NCBI GenBank assembly: GCA_016763185.1
Contig: JAESUG010000090.1
Location: 1-33,643, forward strand
Origin: Robiginitomaculum sp.
GTDB lineage: Bacteria; Pseudomonadota; Alphaproteobacteria; Caulobacterales; Maricaulaceae
Length of the DNA: 33,643 nt
Direction of reading: 5' to 3'
The position numbers and the translations under genes were made by a program. Below are positions 9,812-21,758 of this stretch, piece by piece (within the stretch, counting starts at the first letter, position 1; every line of letters begins with the position of its first letter). Below the pieces are notes generated by a model, which did not search any database, had not been told where the DNA came from, and was given only the letters and a program-made list of their open reading frames with translations.

Positions 9812-11142
9812 TATTTGGTCCCGTGACGACGGACAATTTCGGCAACCGCCGCAATGGGTGACAAATCAACTCGTTCGCCGGTGGCCCGGTCTTTGACTTC
9901 GACAATACCGTCCTTTAGGCCACGGGGTCCGACGATAATTTGATCTGGCAAGCCGATTAAATCCATTTTCGAAAATTTACCCCCGGCCCGCGCATCGGTA
10001 TCATCATAAAGCGGCTCTAATCCGGCGGCGATTAAATCATTATAAATGGCTTCGCACGCCGCATCGGTTTGTTCATCACCAGCGCGCATGTTCAAAATAC
10101 CAACATCAAATGGGGCAACGGAGCGTGGCCAAATAATACCGGCTTCGTCGTTAAATGCCTCGATTAACCCGCCAACGATCCGCGAGACACCAATCCCGTA
10201 TGAGCCCATATGCACGGCTACTTCACCTTGGGTGGGATGGCTTACTCTGGCTTTCATCGGTTCGGAATATTGGGTGCCAAAGTAAAAAACCTGGCCTACT
10301 TCTATGCCTCTGGCTGAGACTTTTTTATCGTCAGGAATGGCTGCGAACGCGGCTTCATCGTGAACATCTTCGGTGGCGGCGTAAAGACGGGTACGTTCAT
10401 CGACAATGCCTTGTAAGTCACCGTCAAAATCAACATCCAAACCGGGCGGTGGCAGATCCAGTAAATCACGATGACAAAACACCTCTGACTCGCCATTTTC
10501 GGCGAGAATGATGAACTCATGGGACAAATCACCCCCAATCGGACCCGTTTCGGCCTTCATCGGAAACGCCTTTAGCCCCATCCGGGCAAACGTATTCAAA
10601 TACGCCACAAACATGCGATTATAAGACTTCATTGCCTCGGCTTCGGAAATATCAAAAGAATAGGCATCCTTCATCAAAAACTCGCGGCCACGCATCACCC
10701 CGAACCGCGGACGGCGTTCATCGCGAAATTTCCATTGAATGTGATAAAGAAGTTTTGGTAACTCTTTGTAGGAACGACAAAAATTACGAAATATTGATGT
10801 AATCATTTCCTCATTGGTTGGACCATAAAGCATTTCGCGTTTATGGCGATCTTGGATGCGTAACATTTCATCGCCATAGGCATCATAGCGCCCGCTTTCA
10901 CGCCATAGATCAGCCGGCTGGATGGTCGGCATTAACATCTCAATCGCCCCGGCCCGGTCTTGTTCCTCGCGCACGATTTGCTCAACTTTCTTCAACACCC
11001 GAAACCCCAAAGGCAACCAGGAATAAATCCCGGCACTTTCTTGGCGTATCATCCCGGCGCGTAACATTAATTGGTGCGAAGCAATCGCCGCATCTGCAGG
11101 AGTTTCTTTGGTGGTTGGTAGGAAAAATTTTGATAGGCGCAT
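9808..11142 (-). CDS. proS: Prolyl-tRNA synthetase, short (about 444 aa) alphaproteobacterial form
   Basis: [101 protein letters not shown]. Confidence 0.96.
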   Translation of the reverse strand: MRLSKFFLPTTKETPADAAIASHQLMLRAGMIRQESAGIYSWLPLGFRVLKKVEQIVREEQDRAGAIEMLMPTIQPADLWRESGRYDAYGDEMLRIQDRHKREMLYGPTNEEMITSIFRNFCRSYKELPKLLYHIQWKFRDERRPRFGVMRGREFLMKDAYSFDISEAEAMKSYNRMFVAYLNTFARMGLKAFPMKAETGPIGGDLSHEFIILAENGESEVFCHRDLLDLPPPGLDVDFDGDLQGIVDERTRLYAATEDVHDEAAFAAIPDDKKVSARGIEVGQVFYFGTQYSEPMKARVSHPTQGEVAVHMGSYGIGVSRIVGGLIEAFNDEAGIIWPRSVAPFDVGILNMRAGDEQTDAACEAIYNDLIAAGLEPLYDDTDARAGGKFSKMDLIGLPDQIIVGPRGLKDGIVEVKDRATGERVDLSPIAAVAEIVRRHGTKY

Positions 11143-11222
11143 GTGTTTAGGTTCACCTCTATTTGTATTGATTTGATAAACTGCTCTGTGACTAGTTGTC
11201 CACCTTGCAAACCCAATCGAAT

Positions 11223-11257
11223 AAAAAAAGAGCGGTCAGGACACGTCCCGACCGCTC
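11223..11257 (-). terminator. Strong Rho-independent terminator at the 3' end of the nuo...mce-DUF1467 run
   Basis: GAGCGGTC (11230-11237) / GACCGCTC (11250-11257) with inner GGAC/GTCC; U-tract on the minus strand from seven A residues at plus 11223-11229. Confidence 0.9.
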
Positions 11258-11260
11258 AAG

Positions 11261-11338
11261 TTAGTACATCATCAAGCAAATATCGGCGAGCGAGTAGCTA
11301 GCACCGATAATTTGTTGTTGTTCAGTTTTATGTATTTT
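11261..11338 (-). pseudogene. Possible remnant of a glutathione S-transferase C-terminal domain
   Basis: Minus-strand frame ending at TAA (11263-11261) reads KIHKTEQQQIIGASYSLADICLMMY*; 'YSLADICL' resembles the GST_C '(F/Y)SxADI' motif; the frame is closed upstream by TGA and has no plausible start. Confidence 0.3.
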
Positions 11339-11437
11339 TCAATGCCAGTTTGGAATAAAAACCCTAAATTTATAATTTAACCGATACTTGTTGCAAGAAT
11401 GTCCCAAAAATATATCTCGAAGAGGAAATTATCCCTT

Positions 11438-11689
11438 TTATGCCAAACCAATAAAGCGATCAAATACCCCGACAGCCAACAAAACCCGAAACACCACAAA
11501 TATCAAAGCCGCAATAATGGTGGTTATGATAAACTTTCGCCGCAAATTGGTTTTGACTGGTGCGCCAGGTTCCGTCCCGGCAACCGTATCGCCATCTTCC
11601 CATTGCCCGCGGATCCCAAACGGTAAAACAGTGAACAACACGACCCACCAAATGACAAAGAATACCGCAAGACTGGTAATCGGCCCCAT
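11438..11689 (-). CDS. DUF1467-family small membrane protein
   Basis: MGPITSLAVFFVIWWVVLFTVLPFGIRGQWEDGDTVAGTEPGAPVKTNLRRKFIITTIIAALIFVVFRVLL; two TM segments; location next to mce is typical. Confidence 0.8.
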   Translation of the reverse strand: MGPITSLAVFFVIWWVVLFTVLPFGIRGQWEDGDTVAGTEPGAPVKTNLRRKFIITTIIAALIFVVFRVLLAVGVFDRFIGLA

Positions 11690-11690
11690 A

Positions 11691-12110
11691 TCAATGCCCC
11701 TTCGGTTGTTGCATGAGTTCCACCAACACACCGCCCGAATTGACCGGATGCACAAATATCACCGGAACACCATGGGCGCCAATTCTGGGATTACCGTCGC
11801 CTAACACTTTGGCGCCGCGCTCAACCATCGCATTGCGAGCTTGGATGATGTCATCCACTTCAAAGCAAATATGATGTTGGCCACCTTTGGGGTTTTTTTC
11901 CAGAAATTTGGCGATGGGGGATTGTGGCGTTAAGGGTGAGATCAGTTCTAATTGACTGTTCGGTAAATTCACAAATTTCACTCTTACCCCTTGTTCTGGC
12001 AAATCAAATGCAGGTTCTGCATCAATGGCACCATATAATTGCGCCCAGTTTTCGGCTTCTTTTTCAACATCAGGCGTTGCAATTCCAATATGGTTGATGC
12101 GGCCAATCAC
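11691..12110 (-). CDS. mce: Methylmalonyl-CoA epimerase
   Basis: GRINHIGIATPDVEKEAENW, VRVKFVNLPNSQLELISPL, GGQHHICFEVDDI; VOC-fold family. Confidence 0.92.
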   Translation of the reverse strand: MIGRINHIGIATPDVEKEAENWAQLYGAIDAEPAFDLPEQGVRVKFVNLPNSQLELISPLTPQSPIAKFLEKNPKGGQHHICFEVDDIIQARNAMVERGAKVLGDGNPRIGAHGVPVIFVHPVNSGGVLVELMQQPKGH

Positions 12111-12119
12111 GGTACTCTC

Positions 12120-13799
12120 CTATTCACTGCCCAAGATGACAATTTCAATATGTGGTGTTTTACCCCAAATCGTGCGGGTGTGGCGTTTAATTTTGCGAAA
12201 AACTTCAGTTTCTGCGGCGTCTAAATCTTGCTTTTGGGTACTACTTAGTTTCATCCAAGTTGACCTTGCCAAACCCTCAAGCTCATCAAGAACTTGATCA
12301 AAATCATTGTCATACGGGTCCGGCAGACCAAATAACCGCGCCACCGGTTCCGCACTTAGACGGGTTCGTTTATCCACAGCAAAGGTAAGCAACAACATGC
12401 CGCCAAAGCTAAGGTATTTACGCTCACGCATTGCCCCCGCCCCTTCGGGGGCGATGATATTGCCGTCCCGAAATAGACGAGCCGCATAAACCTCGTCAAC
12501 CAGTTCGGCGCCGGTTTCAGACAGCTCAGTCATATCGCCATTTTTAGGAACAAATCCGTGCGGGACTTGTAATTTGCGGGCCAATTTGCCGTGTTCAATC
12601 AAATGGCGGCGCTCACCATGTACCGGAATGGCGATTTTTGGCCGAGCCCAAGCATACATTTGGCGTAATTCGTCGCGACATGGGTGGCCAGAGACATGAA
12701 TATGATGGTCCTTTTCAGTAATAATATTCACCCCCTGCCCGGCTAAGGCATTTTGCAGGGCAAAAATCGATTTTTCATTACCTGGAATAACTCTGGATGA
12801 AAACAATACGGTATCGCCTGAGCTAAATTTTACATGACGATGACTACCCTCGGCGATACGGGATAATGCGGCGCGTGGCTCGCCTTGGCTGCCGGTACAT
12901 AAATACAAGACGTTTGATTTGGGCAAAGAAGCCGCATCTTCTTCGTCAATGAAGGCCTTTGCATTGGCAAATAACCCGATATGACGTGCCGCGCCCATCA
13001 TCCGGTGCATGGAGCGCCCGACCAAACAAACGGTTCGACCATTGGCTTCGGCGGCCTCCACCGCGCTTTGCATCCGGGCAACATTGGAGGCAAATGAGGC
13101 AATAGCCACCCGGCCCGTTTGCTTACCAACTAATTCAATTAAGTTTTTCCGTACCCCGGCTTCGGAGCCAGCCATGCCTATCGTAAAGACATTGGTACTG
13201 TCGCACACCATCGCCAGCACCCCTTCATCGCCCAATTGCAACAAGGTTTTGGCATCGGTAGGTTTGCCGACCAAAGGTTCAGGGTCAATTTTCCAATCGC
13301 CCGTGTGTAATATAGTGCCAATGTCAGTACGGATCACCAAACCGTTTGGCTCTGGAATAGAATGGGTGAGTGTCACCAGTTCTAGATCAAATGGGCCAAG
13401 AGAAAACCGACTGGACAGGCCAATTTCGTGTAACTCGACCTCGCCTAAGATACCGGCCTCTTTTAACCGATCGCGCACCAGATAGGCGGTGAACGGCGTG
13501 GCATAAACCGGCGCTTTTAACCGCGACCAAAGCGGGGCAACCGCGCCCATATGGTCTTCGTGGGCATGGGTTAAGATAATGGCCAGCAAATCGGCTTTTC
13601 GTTCTTCGATAAATGTCGGGTCCGGGTAAATCACCTCGACACCGGGGGTTTCGGCATTGCCAAACGTCACCCCAAAATCAACCATGATCCATTTTTCACG
13701 GCCCTTTGGCCCAAACCCATATAGGTTCAAATTCATGCCAATTTCATTTGATCCACCTAGGGGAACAAACACCAGGCGGTTTTGTCGTTTATGTTTCAT
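12120..13799 (-). CDS. rnj: Ribonuclease J (beta-CASP metallo-beta-lactamase)
   Basis: [95 protein letters not shown]. Confidence 0.95.
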   Translation of the reverse strand: MKHKRQNRLVFVPLGGSNEIGMNLNLYGFGPKGREKWIMVDFGVTFGNAETPGVEVIYPDPTFIEERKADLLAIILTHAHEDHMGAVAPLWSRLKAPVYATPFTAYLVRDRLKEAGILGEVELHEIGLSSRFSLGPFDLELVTLTHSIPEPNGLVIRTDIGTILHTGDWKIDPEPLVGKPTDAKTLLQLGDEGVLAMVCDSTNVFTIGMAGSEAGVRKNLIELVGKQTGRVAIASFASNVARMQSAVEAAEANGRTVCLVGRSMHRMMGAARHIGLFANAKAFIDEEDAASLPKSNVLYLCTGSQGEPRAALSRIAEGSHRHVKFSSGDTVLFSSRVIPGNEKSIFALQNALAGQGVNIITEKDHHIHVSGHPCRDELRQMYAWARPKIAIPVHGERRHLIEHGKLARKLQVPHGFVPKNGDMTELSETGAELVDEVYAARLFRDGNIIAPEGAGAMRERKYLSFGGMLLLTFAVDKRTRLSAEPVARLFGLPDPYDNDFDQVLDELEGLARSTWMKLSSTQKQDLDAAETEVFRKIKRHTRTIWGKTPHIEIVILGSE

Positions 13800-14572
13800 G
13801 TTTTTCCAGCATTTTGGTTATAAATTTCCAACAGACCACGAATGGTCAGATCAGACTCAAATCGCTCGATTTCTTGGGATGCTCCGGCAAACAAGGGAGA
13901 TACACCGCCGGTTCCGATCACCGTCATTGGCTTGTTATATTCGGATCGAATGCGCCGCACCAATCCGTCAATCATTTCCACATGTCCCCAAAAAATACCG
14001 GTTTGCATCGCATTTACGGTATTGGCCCCGATGGTTTTTTGAGGTTTTTCTATGGCGATACGCGGTAATTTTGCTGCTGCGTCATGCAAGGCTTCCATCG
14101 ATAAATACATGCCGGGCGCAATCGCGCCACCGATGAATTTATTGTCTTCGGTTACCACATCAAATGTGGTTGCGGTTCCTGAATCAACCAACAACAATGC
14201 TCCATCGACCAAGGTTCTAGCGCCTACCGAATTGACCAAGCGGTCGGCACCAACCTCAACCGGGTTATCGGTGGCAGTAATAATACTCATTTTTAAGTCA
14301 CCTTCGCCAATAACCATGGGTTCATAATTTAAATATCGCCGCGACAAATTACGTAAGTGAAACAGGGATTGCGGCACCACGGTTGCGATAATACACGCAT
14401 CAAGATCAGCCAACGACAAGTCATCCATGGCCAACAATTGGTGCAACCAGACCGCATATTCATCCGCCGTGCGGCTGGTATTGGTGGCCGTGCGCCATTG
14501 TTTGCGCCAGCCGGTTCCATCATGGATGGCAAACAAGGCATTGGTATTGCCACAATCAATCGCAAGTAACAT
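13796..14572 (-). CDS. coaX: Type III pantothenate kinase
   Basis: [61 protein letters not shown]; overlaps rnj by 4 nt. Confidence 0.94.
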   Translation of the reverse strand: MLLAIDCGNTNALFAIHDGTGWRKQWRTATNTSRTADEYAVWLHQLLAMDDLSLADLDACIIATVVPQSLFHLRNLSRRYLNYEPMVIGEGDLKMSIITATDNPVEVGADRLVNSVGARTLVDGALLLVDSGTATTFDVVTEDNKFIGGAIAPGMYLSMEALHDAAAKLPRIAIEKPQKTIGANTVNAMQTGIFWGHVEMIDGLVRRIRSEYNKPMTVIGTGGVSPLFAGASQEIERFESDLTIRGLLEIYNQNAGKT

Positions 14573-14589
14573 AAGCTTAACTCCAGTCG

Positions 14590-15318
14590 TTAGGGGAAGA
14601 ACACTTCCCCCGCCGATATTTCAATGGCCTGCCCCGAAGCTTTACGCAAGAGCAAGGCACCATTTTTGGACATGTCTTCAAAAGTTCCGCTGTGCCCATC
14701 GCTGGTCGTAATTTTTTGTCCCAATCCAAAAGCCCGCGCAACCCAGGCCCGGCGCAAGGGGTCAAACCCGTCTTGCTCCCAGCGCGCCACCCAATCCTCA
14801 AAACTCTGGATCAATTGCGGCAACACCATTGCCGGTGTTGGGAGTTTACGCCCCGGTCCCAAATAATCACCCACACATGCGGTGCCTCGATCCGGTAGCA
14901 CCGGTGCATGGGCCAAATTGATCCCAATGCCCATCACTAACCAGCCACGCCCATCTTTTATGCCACTTTCGGGTAGTATACCGGCGAGCTTCACACCCTC
15001 CAGCAACACGTCATTTGGCCATTTTAACTGCAATGCATCACTGGCAATCGTGTTGGCCAAAGTATCGGCAATCGCTAAGGCGGCGGCGAAGCTAAGCTCG
15101 GCCAATCGTGCCGGTGGGTGCTCAAACCAATATAGTCCACTGGCGTATAAATTACCGGTGCCGCTTTTCCATTCGCGCCCCCTGCGGCCCCGACCTTGGG
15201 TTTGCACATCGGCCAGCACCCATACCGGACCGGGTGTACCAGTTTTAGCCAGTTCGACGCATTTGGTATTGGTGCTATCAATTTGCGCAAAATGCTGAAT
15301 TGGGGTCGGGTTAGCCAT
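14590..15318 (-). CDS. birA: Biotin--[acetyl-CoA-carboxylase] ligase, without an N-terminal HTH domain
   Basis: Start at [82 protein letters not shown]. Confidence 0.92.
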   Translation of the reverse strand: MANPTPIQHFAQIDSTNTKCVELAKTGTPGPVWVLADVQTQGRGRRGREWKSGTGNLYASGLYWFEHPPARLAELSFAAALAIADTLANTIASDALQLKWPNDVLLEGVKLAGILPESGIKDGRGWLVMGIGINLAHAPVLPDRGTACVGDYLGPGRKLPTPAMVLPQLIQSFEDWVARWEQDGFDPLRRAWVARAFGLGQKITTSDGHSGTFEDMSKNGALLLRKASGQAIEISAGEVFFP

Positions 15319-16756
15319 TGATAAACAAGGATGATGCGGCAATTTGCGCCCATGAAGACAAAGCTGGTAGCAACCATATGGCCCCAGGCAATAGCAATAA
15401 TGCACTGCCGCCAGCTAAGCCAGCTTGCACTTTGGACATCGGAACAAATTCAGCGCCGGGTTGATCAAACCAGATAATTTTAATCAACCGCAAATACACA
15501 AACGCCCCAACAACACTGGCCACCGCACCCAGCACTGCTAGCCATGTCAGATTGGCATCAACCGCCGCTAGAAACACAAAGTATTTACCGAAGAACCCGG
15601 CCAATGGCGGAATACCGGCAACCGAAAACAACAGAGCCGTTAACGCCAGTGCCAACGCTGGTTTTGAGCGGGACAACCCAGCTAAATCATCAATTTGTTC
15701 AACCATGCCCTCGGCCCGGCGCATCGCCAAAATACAGGCAAAAATGCCCAAGGTCGAAATCAGGTATAGCCCCATGTAAAATAATAACCCGCTTAAACCC
15801 ACCTCGGTGCCGGTGGCCATAGCAATGAGCGCATAGCCCATATTGGCAATCGACGAATACGCCATCAAACGCTTGATATTGGTTTGCATAATCGCGCCTA
15901 GATAACCAATACACATCGACAACACGGAAATCGCGATCACCACTTGTTGCCAGTCAACAACCATCTGGCTGAACGGCCCAAACAGCACGCGCGCGATTAA
16001 CACAATCGCCGCGATTTTCGGGGCCAATGAGAAAAACGTGGTGACCGGCGTTGGTGCGCCTTCATAGACATCCGGGGTCCACATGTGAAACGGTGCCGCC
16101 GATATTTTAAACGCCAGCCCGCATAACAAGAACACAACGCCAACCACCAACCCGACGGAAGGTGACTGGGCCGCAACCTCGGCAATAGCATCAAAGCGCA
16201 AGCTGCCAGTAAAGCCATAAATCAATGAAGCGCCATAGAGCAACAAGCCAGACGAGAGCGCCCCCAATACAAAGTATTTCAAACCTGATTCAGAGGAACG
16301 CAAACTATCGCGATTACTGGCGGCCAGCACATAAAGCGCCAAGCTTTGCATCTCGATCCCGATATACATCGACAATAAGTCATTGGCCGAAACCATAATC
16401 ATCATGCCCAGAGCGGCAAACAATACCAAAATGCCAAATTCGGAGGTTAATCGGCCCTCGATTTTCAAATAATGATGGGCCAATAACAAGCTAAACGCCG
16501 CCGCGATCAGGGCCGAAACCTTGCCAAAGCTGGACAAGGTATCAATCACCAATGCGCCATCAAACAGGCTTTTGGCTTCGCTGCTGAACGTTAACACAAC
16601 ACCGGCGGCAATGAACAAAACGACGACACAAGCCAAAACTACCGGTCCGCTAGCTTTGCGACCCCCAAAGGCACCTACCAACAGAAAAGTTAATGCTGCC
16701 GCCACCAAAATGATCTCTGGTGCAAGTGCTGTTAAATTAACAATCAGATCAGCCAA
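15311..16756 (-). CDS. nuoN: NADH-quinone oxidoreductase subunit N
   Basis: 481 aa multi-[59 protein letters not shown]; overlaps nuoM. Confidence 0.96.
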   Translation of the reverse strand: MADLIVNLTALAPEIILVAAALTFLLVGAFGGRKASGPVVLACVVVLFIAAGVVLTFSSEAKSLFDGALVIDTLSSFGKVSALIAAAFSLLLAHHYLKIEGRLTSEFGILVLFAALGMMIMVSANDLLSMYIGIEMQSLALYVLAASNRDSLRSSESGLKYFVLGALSSGLLLYGASLIYGFTGSLRFDAIAEVAAQSPSVGLVVGVVFLLCGLAFKISAAPFHMWTPDVYEGAPTPVTTFFSLAPKIAAIVLIARVLFGPFSQMVVDWQQVVIAISVLSMCIGYLGAIMQTNIKRLMAYSSIANMGYALIAMATGTEVGLSGLLFYMGLYLISTLGIFACILAMRRAEGMVEQIDDLAGLSRSKPALALALTALLFSVAGIPPLAGFFGKYFVFLAAVDANLTWLAVLGAVASVVGAFVYLRLIKIIWFDQPGAEFVPMSKVQAGLAGGSALLLLPGAIWLLPALSSWAQIAASSLFING

Positions 16757-18275
16757 TTGGGCCTCCTACTGGCGCAGCCAAAGCAAGCCCCGCTTCAATC
16801 CGCTCTAATAATGCCTCCACGCTTGGGCCGGTAATGTCCGTGATCAATGTCGGGAAAATACCAAATACCAATGTGGCTACCACCAACGGCGTAAACATCA
16901 CAATTTCGCGCCGCGTTACATCCGTAATGGCCACAAGTTTGGGGTTGGTAAGTTCGCCGTAAACCACTTCGCGATACAAGTTTAGCGCATAAACCGCCGA
17001 CAAAATCACGCCGGTTGCTGCGCCAAACGCCACCCATGTATTGGCTTGAAACGCGCCGACCAGTGTCAATATCTCGCCAATAAATCCAGAGGTCGCCGGC
17101 AAGCCAACATTGGCCATCGTAAACAACATGAAAATCGCCGCATAAATCGGCATGCGCTGTACCAATCCGCCATATTCGGCGATCTCACGGGTATGCATCC
17201 GATCGTAAATCACCCCGACGATCAAGAACAACGCACCGGAAATAATTCCATGACTTAGCATTTGGAACATTGCCCCTTGCAGGCCCGCCAAATTCATCGC
17301 GAACAAGCCCATGGTGACAAACCCCATATGCGCCACCGAGGAATAGGCGATTAGCTTCTTCATATCCGTCTGTCGGAACGCGACCAATGACGTATAGATA
17401 ATGGCAATCACCGAAAGGGTAAAAATCAATGGCGCAAAATATTGCGAGGCCAACGGGAACATCGGCAATGAAAACCGGATGAAGCCATAGCCACCCATTT
17501 TGAGCAACACCCCGGCCAACACCACGGAACCTGCCGTCGGTGCCTGTACGTGGGCATCCGGCAACCATGTATGTACGGGCCACATCGGCATTTTAACCGC
17601 AAAGCTAGCGAAAAATGCCAACCACAGCCAGGTTTGCAATTCCGGTGCAAAATCATAGGCCAACAGCGTCACAATATCCGACGTACCGGCGACCAAGATC
17701 ATCGTAATCACCGCGATCAGCATCAATACCGAGCCCAGCAAGGTATAGAGAAAAAACTTAAACGCCGCATACACCCGATTGGCGCCGCCCCAGACCCCGA
17801 TGATCAAATACATCGGAATAAGACCGGCCTCAAAAAAGATGTAAAACAACATAATATCAAGGGCGCAAAACACCCCGATCATCAAGGTTTCCAACACCAG
17901 AAACGCGATCATATACTCGGTAATACGGGTTTTAATCGCGCCCATCGAAGCAATGAAACAAAGCGGCATCAAAAACGTGGTTAGCACCACCAAAAGAATA
18001 GAAATACCATCAACGCCCATCCGGTAATTAAAGCCCGCAAACCAGCTGATTTCTTCGACCAACTGAAAAGATGGGTCGCTAGGTTGAAACTCAACCAATG
18101 CTAAAATCGACAATGCCAGCGTAAAGAGCGACGTTACCAATGCTACCACAGGCGCATTTTTCTCGACAATGGCTTTGTCATCGGCCCGCGCAAAGCTTTT
18201 GAACAGCAATAATAGTAATGCACCGATCAGCGGCGTAAAGGTAATCAGCGACAAGATATGTGGAAGATCATTCAT
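16749..18275 (-). CDS. nuoM: NADH-quinone oxidoreductase subunit M
   Basis: 508 aa; [64 protein letters not shown]. Confidence 0.96.
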   Translation of the reverse strand: MNDLPHILSLITFTPLIGALLLLLFKSFARADDKAIVEKNAPVVALVTSLFTLALSILALVEFQPSDPSFQLVEEISWFAGFNYRMGVDGISILLVVLTTFLMPLCFIASMGAIKTRITEYMIAFLVLETLMIGVFCALDIMLFYIFFEAGLIPMYLIIGVWGGANRVYAAFKFFLYTLLGSVLMLIAVITMILVAGTSDIVTLLAYDFAPELQTWLWLAFFASFAVKMPMWPVHTWLPDAHVQAPTAGSVVLAGVLLKMGGYGFIRFSLPMFPLASQYFAPLIFTLSVIAIIYTSLVAFRQTDMKKLIAYSSVAHMGFVTMGLFAMNLAGLQGAMFQMLSHGIISGALFLIVGVIYDRMHTREIAEYGGLVQRMPIYAAIFMLFTMANVGLPATSGFIGEILTLVGAFQANTWVAFGAATGVILSAVYALNLYREVVYGELTNPKLVAITDVTRREIVMFTPLVVATLVFGIFPTLITDITGPSVEALLERIEAGLALAAPVGGPIG

Positions 18276-20315
18276 CTAATTTGCACCCATCCCACGCAAT
18301 AAGGCCCACGTCACAAACCCAACCAGCCCGATTAACATCAAAAACGCGTAATGATAGACAAACCCAGTTTGCAACCGCGAAGCCTGTTTGGCCAAGGCCT
18401 GGGTTACGGCGGCAAATCCATTGGGTCCAAACCCGTCAACAATCCGCTGATCTCCACCACGCCAAAACAGATCGCCCAAGCGTTTGACATTTTTCACCAA
18501 TACGGCGTCGTACAACTCGTCAAAATACCATTTATTATACAAAAACGGATGCACCACCCGCGAGCCAGCCGCCCATTTTGCGGCCAGTCCCGGATTGCGA
18601 ATATATAGCCAATACGAAAACGACAATCCCAACATCATCGCAACAAATGGCGACCACAACACCCAGAGCGGCACATGATGGCCGCCGCCATGATCGTCCG
18701 CATGGCTGTCAACCACGGCGTGATCATCGACCACGGTTTCAACATGTTCCGTCGTTTCATAACCAGCAACCGCCGCACCTTCGATCACGGTAGAACCGCG
18801 CCAGAAATCCGCCGACTGCGAACCGATGAACGAACTTTTGAACATGACCCCTGCGAAAATCGCCCCAAACGCCAGCAACGCCAATGGCACCAACATGTTC
18901 GCCGGGCTTTCATGAGCCTGCTCGAACGTTTTGGCATCGCCGTTTGGCTTGCCGTGAAACGTCATGAAGATCACACGCCATGAATAAAAACTGGTCATCA
19001 GGGCGGCAATTACGCCAACCCAAAACGCGGGAAACCCGAAACTACGCCCGGCTTCACCGGCGATATATGCACCCTCAATCACCGCGTCTTTGGAGAAGAA
19101 CCCGGCAAAGCCAAAGCTGGTCCCCGGTATGCCAAATCCGGTGAGCGCCAAGGTTCCGATTAACATGAACACCCAGGTAATCGGCATTTTACGCCATAAC
19201 CCGCCCATTTTTCGCATATCTTGTTCGTGGTGCATGCCAACAATTACCGAGCCTGCGCCCAAGAACAATAAGGCTTTGAAAAACGCATGGGTAAACAAAT
19301 GGAACATGGCCACATTATACATGCCAAGCCCAGCGGCAAAAAACATGTACCCCAACTGGCTACAAGTTGAATAGGCGATCACCCGCTTGATATCGTTTTG
19401 CACCAAGCCAATGGTCGCCGCAAAAAACGCAGTCATCCCCCCCACCAACACAATAAAGCCAGAGGTTAGCGGCGCGGCATCAAAGATCGGCGCACAACGC
19501 ACCACCAAGAAAACCCCGGCGGTAACCATGGTCGCAGCGTGGATGAGCGCCGAAACCGGCGTTGGCCCCTCCATCGCGTCCGGCAACCAAACATGTAAGA
19601 AGAACTGAGCCGATTTTCCCATCGCCCCAACAAACAACAAAAACGCTACCAACTCGATGGCATTAATATTCATGCCCAAAAATGAGAACACTCGTTCTTT
19701 GTTCGCCTCAACACCGGCAAAAACCGTATCAAATGACAGCGAACCAAAAATCACGAACAACGCCATAATCCCAAGTGCAAAGCCAAAATCGCCTATTCGG
19801 TTGGTGACGAACGCCTTGATCGCGGCGGCATTGGCCGACGGTTTTTTATACCAAAACCCGATCAACAAATACGAGGCCAAGCCAACGCCTTCCCACCCAA
19901 AGAACACTTGCATGAAATTGTCCGCCGTTACCAACATCAACATGAAGAAGGTGAACAATGACAAATACGCAAAAAACCGTGCTTTGTGCGGGTCGTCCGC
20001 CATATAGCCCCATGAATAGACATGGACCAGTGAAGCAACAAACGTCACCACCACCAACATTACGGCGCTTAAGGTATCAATACGCAATACCCAATGGGCT
20101 TCAAAACTGCCGACAGCAAACCAACGGGCGACTTGCACGGTTTGTTCATGGCCCAAAATAGCAACGTCATAGAACGCAAACAATGACAAACAGGCCGATA
20201 CCAATAACAGGCCGGTGCTGATCAATTGCGCCGCAGTCACACCGGTAAATCGCGGGAACAATCCGGCGATAATGGCACCAACTAGCGGCAAAAATACAAT
20301 TGCTAAATAGAGCAT
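18276..20315 (-). CDS. nuoL: NADH-quinone oxidoreductase subunit L
   Basis: 679 aa; FFGWEGVGLASYLLIGFWYKK, SAQFFLHVWLPDAMEGPTPVSALIHAATMVTAGVFL. Confidence 0.97.
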   Translation of the reverse strand: MLYLAIVFLPLVGAIIAGLFPRFTGVTAAQLISTGLLLVSACLSLFAFYDVAILGHEQTVQVARWFAVGSFEAHWVLRIDTLSAVMLVVVTFVASLVHVYSWGYMADDPHKARFFAYLSLFTFFMLMLVTADNFMQVFFGWEGVGLASYLLIGFWYKKPSANAAAIKAFVTNRIGDFGFALGIMALFVIFGSLSFDTVFAGVEANKERVFSFLGMNINAIELVAFLLFVGAMGKSAQFFLHVWLPDAMEGPTPVSALIHAATMVTAGVFLVVRCAPIFDAAPLTSGFIVLVGGMTAFFAATIGLVQNDIKRVIAYSTCSQLGYMFFAAGLGMYNVAMFHLFTHAFFKALLFLGAGSVIVGMHHEQDMRKMGGLWRKMPITWVFMLIGTLALTGFGIPGTSFGFAGFFSKDAVIEGAYIAGEAGRSFGFPAFWVGVIAALMTSFYSWRVIFMTFHGKPNGDAKTFEQAHESPANMLVPLALLAFGAIFAGVMFKSSFIGSQSADFWRGSTVIEGAAVAGYETTEHVETVVDDHAVVDSHADDHGGGHHVPLWVLWSPFVAMMLGLSFSYWLYIRNPGLAAKWAAGSRVVHPFLYNKWYFDELYDAVLVKNVKRLGDLFWRGGDQRIVDGFGPNGFAAVTQALAKQASRLQTGFVYHYAFLMLIGLVGFVTWALLRGMGAN

Positions 20316-20318
20316 GCC

Positions 20319-20627
20319 CTACCCTTTCATCAGGTTGATACGATCAACGCTGATATCCCCGCGATTGCGAAAATAGGTAACCAAAATCGCCAAACCAACC
20401 CCGGCCTCTGCCGCCGCAACAGTGAGCACAAACAGAGCAAACACCTGTCCCGACAAATCATTCAAATACGACGAAAATGCCACAAAATTCACATTTACCG
20501 ACAATAAAATCAACTCAACCGACATCAAAATAATAATAACATTCTTGCGGTTCACAAAAATCCCAAACACCCCAATGGTGAACAAAATCGCCGAAAGCGC
20601 CAAATAATGAGAAAGTCCAATTTCCAT
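20319..20627 (-). CDS. nuoK: NADH-quinone oxidoreductase subunit K
   Basis: 102 aa; [48 protein letters not shown]. Confidence 0.97.
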   Translation of the reverse strand: MEIGLSHYLALSAILFTIGVFGIFVNRKNVIIILMSVELILLSVNVNFVAFSSYLNDLSGQVFALFVLTVAAAEAGVGLAILVTYFRNRGDISVDRINLMKG

Positions 20628-21250
20628 TAGCCCAATCCCTCCCCAGGTTTGACATCAACCAATTTCATGCCGTCCTTTGGTGTGCGGGCGACTTGATCCG
20701 AGATATTTTGCCGCTTTACGCCTTTTTTGTGCGAAAGCGTCAGCAGTATCGCCCCAACCATTGCCACCAATAAGATCAAACCCGCCGCCTCGAAAAAGAA
20801 GGCGTAATCCGTATAAAGCACCAAGCCAAAGGCCTCAATATTACTGATACCGGGATCAATCGGGCTTTGCACAGCGCCGATGCCGGTTTCCGGCAAACGA
20901 AAGGTTGCCCCCAACACAATCAATTCAACGGTCAGTACAAATGCCAATAGTCCGCCTAAGGGCAAATATTCAGCAAAACCTTGGCGCAGCTCGACAAAAT
21001 CAACATCCAACATCATCACGACGAACAAAAATAACACCGCAACTGCGCCCACATAGACCACCACCAATAACATCGCCAAAAACTCAGCGCCCAACATCAC
21101 AAACAACGCGGCCACCGAGAAGAATGTGGCGATTAAAAATAATACCGAACGCACCGGATTGCGTGCGATCACCACCATCAACGCCGACAAACAAGCCGTG
21201 CCTGCGAACAGGTAAAAGGCAAGGGCCGGCAATATACTTACAAATTCCAT
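20627..21250 (-). CDS. nuoJ: NADH-quinone oxidoreductase subunit J
   Basis: 207 aa; [54 protein letters not shown]. Confidence 0.96.
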   Translation of the reverse strand: MEFVSILPALAFYLFAGTACLSALMVVIARNPVRSVLFLIATFFSVAALFVMLGAEFLAMLLVVVYVGAVAVLFLFVVMMLDVDFVELRQGFAEYLPLGGLLAFVLTVELIVLGATFRLPETGIGAVQSPIDPGISNIEAFGLVLYTDYAFFFEAAGLILLVAMVGAILLTLSHKKGVKRQNISDQVARTPKDGMKLVDVKPGEGLG

Positions 21251-21268
21251 CAGCTTTCTCCTTTGCGC

Positions 21269-21757
21269 TCACCGATAAGGTGCGTCTAGCTCCAAATTTT
21301 TGGCAATTTCCCGCTCCCAACGATCGCCGTTATCGAGCAGTTTTTGTTTGTCATAAAACAATTCCTCGCGGGTTTCGGTGGCATATTCAAAGTTTGGCCC
21401 CTCGACAATCGCATCGACTGGACAGGCTTCTTCGCACAATCCGCAAAAAATACATTTGGTCATGTCGATGTCATAGCGCGTGGTGCGGCGCGAGCCGTCA
21501 TCTCGTGGTTCGGCCTCGATGGTGATGGCTTGCGCCGGGCAAACGGCTTCGCATAGTTTACAGGCAATGCAGCGTTCCTCGCCATTGGGATAACGGCGCA
21601 ACGCATGTTCACCGCGAAATCTGGGGCTAAGCGGGCCTTTTTCAAACGGATAGTTTAACGTGGCTTTCGCTTTGAAAAAATAGCGCAAGCCCAGCCCGAA
21701 CGCTTTGATAAATTCAATCAAAAACAAACTACGAATAAATTGCAGAACTCGGTTCAT
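21269..21757 (-). CDS. nuoI: NADH-quinone oxidoreductase subunit I (two 4Fe-4S)
   Basis: 162 aa; [16 protein letters not shown] and [16 protein letters not shown] ferredoxin motifs. Confidence 0.97.
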   Translation of the reverse strand: MNRVLQFIRSLFLIEFIKAFGLGLRYFFKAKATLNYPFEKGPLSPRFRGEHALRRYPNGEERCIACKLCEAVCPAQAITIEAEPRDDGSRRTTRYDIDMTKCIFCGLCEEACPVDAIVEGPNFEYATETREELFYDKQKLLDNGDRWEREIAKNLELDAPYR

Positions 21758-21758
21758 A

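Noticed and set aside
11388-11804. 138-aa plus-strand ORF over DUF1467 and mce
   Set aside because: Antisense to two recognised genes, no domain features.
18830-18850. GAAC-rich stretch (gaaccgatgaacgaacttttgaac) resembling a LexA box inside nuoL
   Set aside because: Spacings between GAAC copies are 4, 0 and 4 (or 8 across a middle copy), not the required 7, and it lies within coding sequence.
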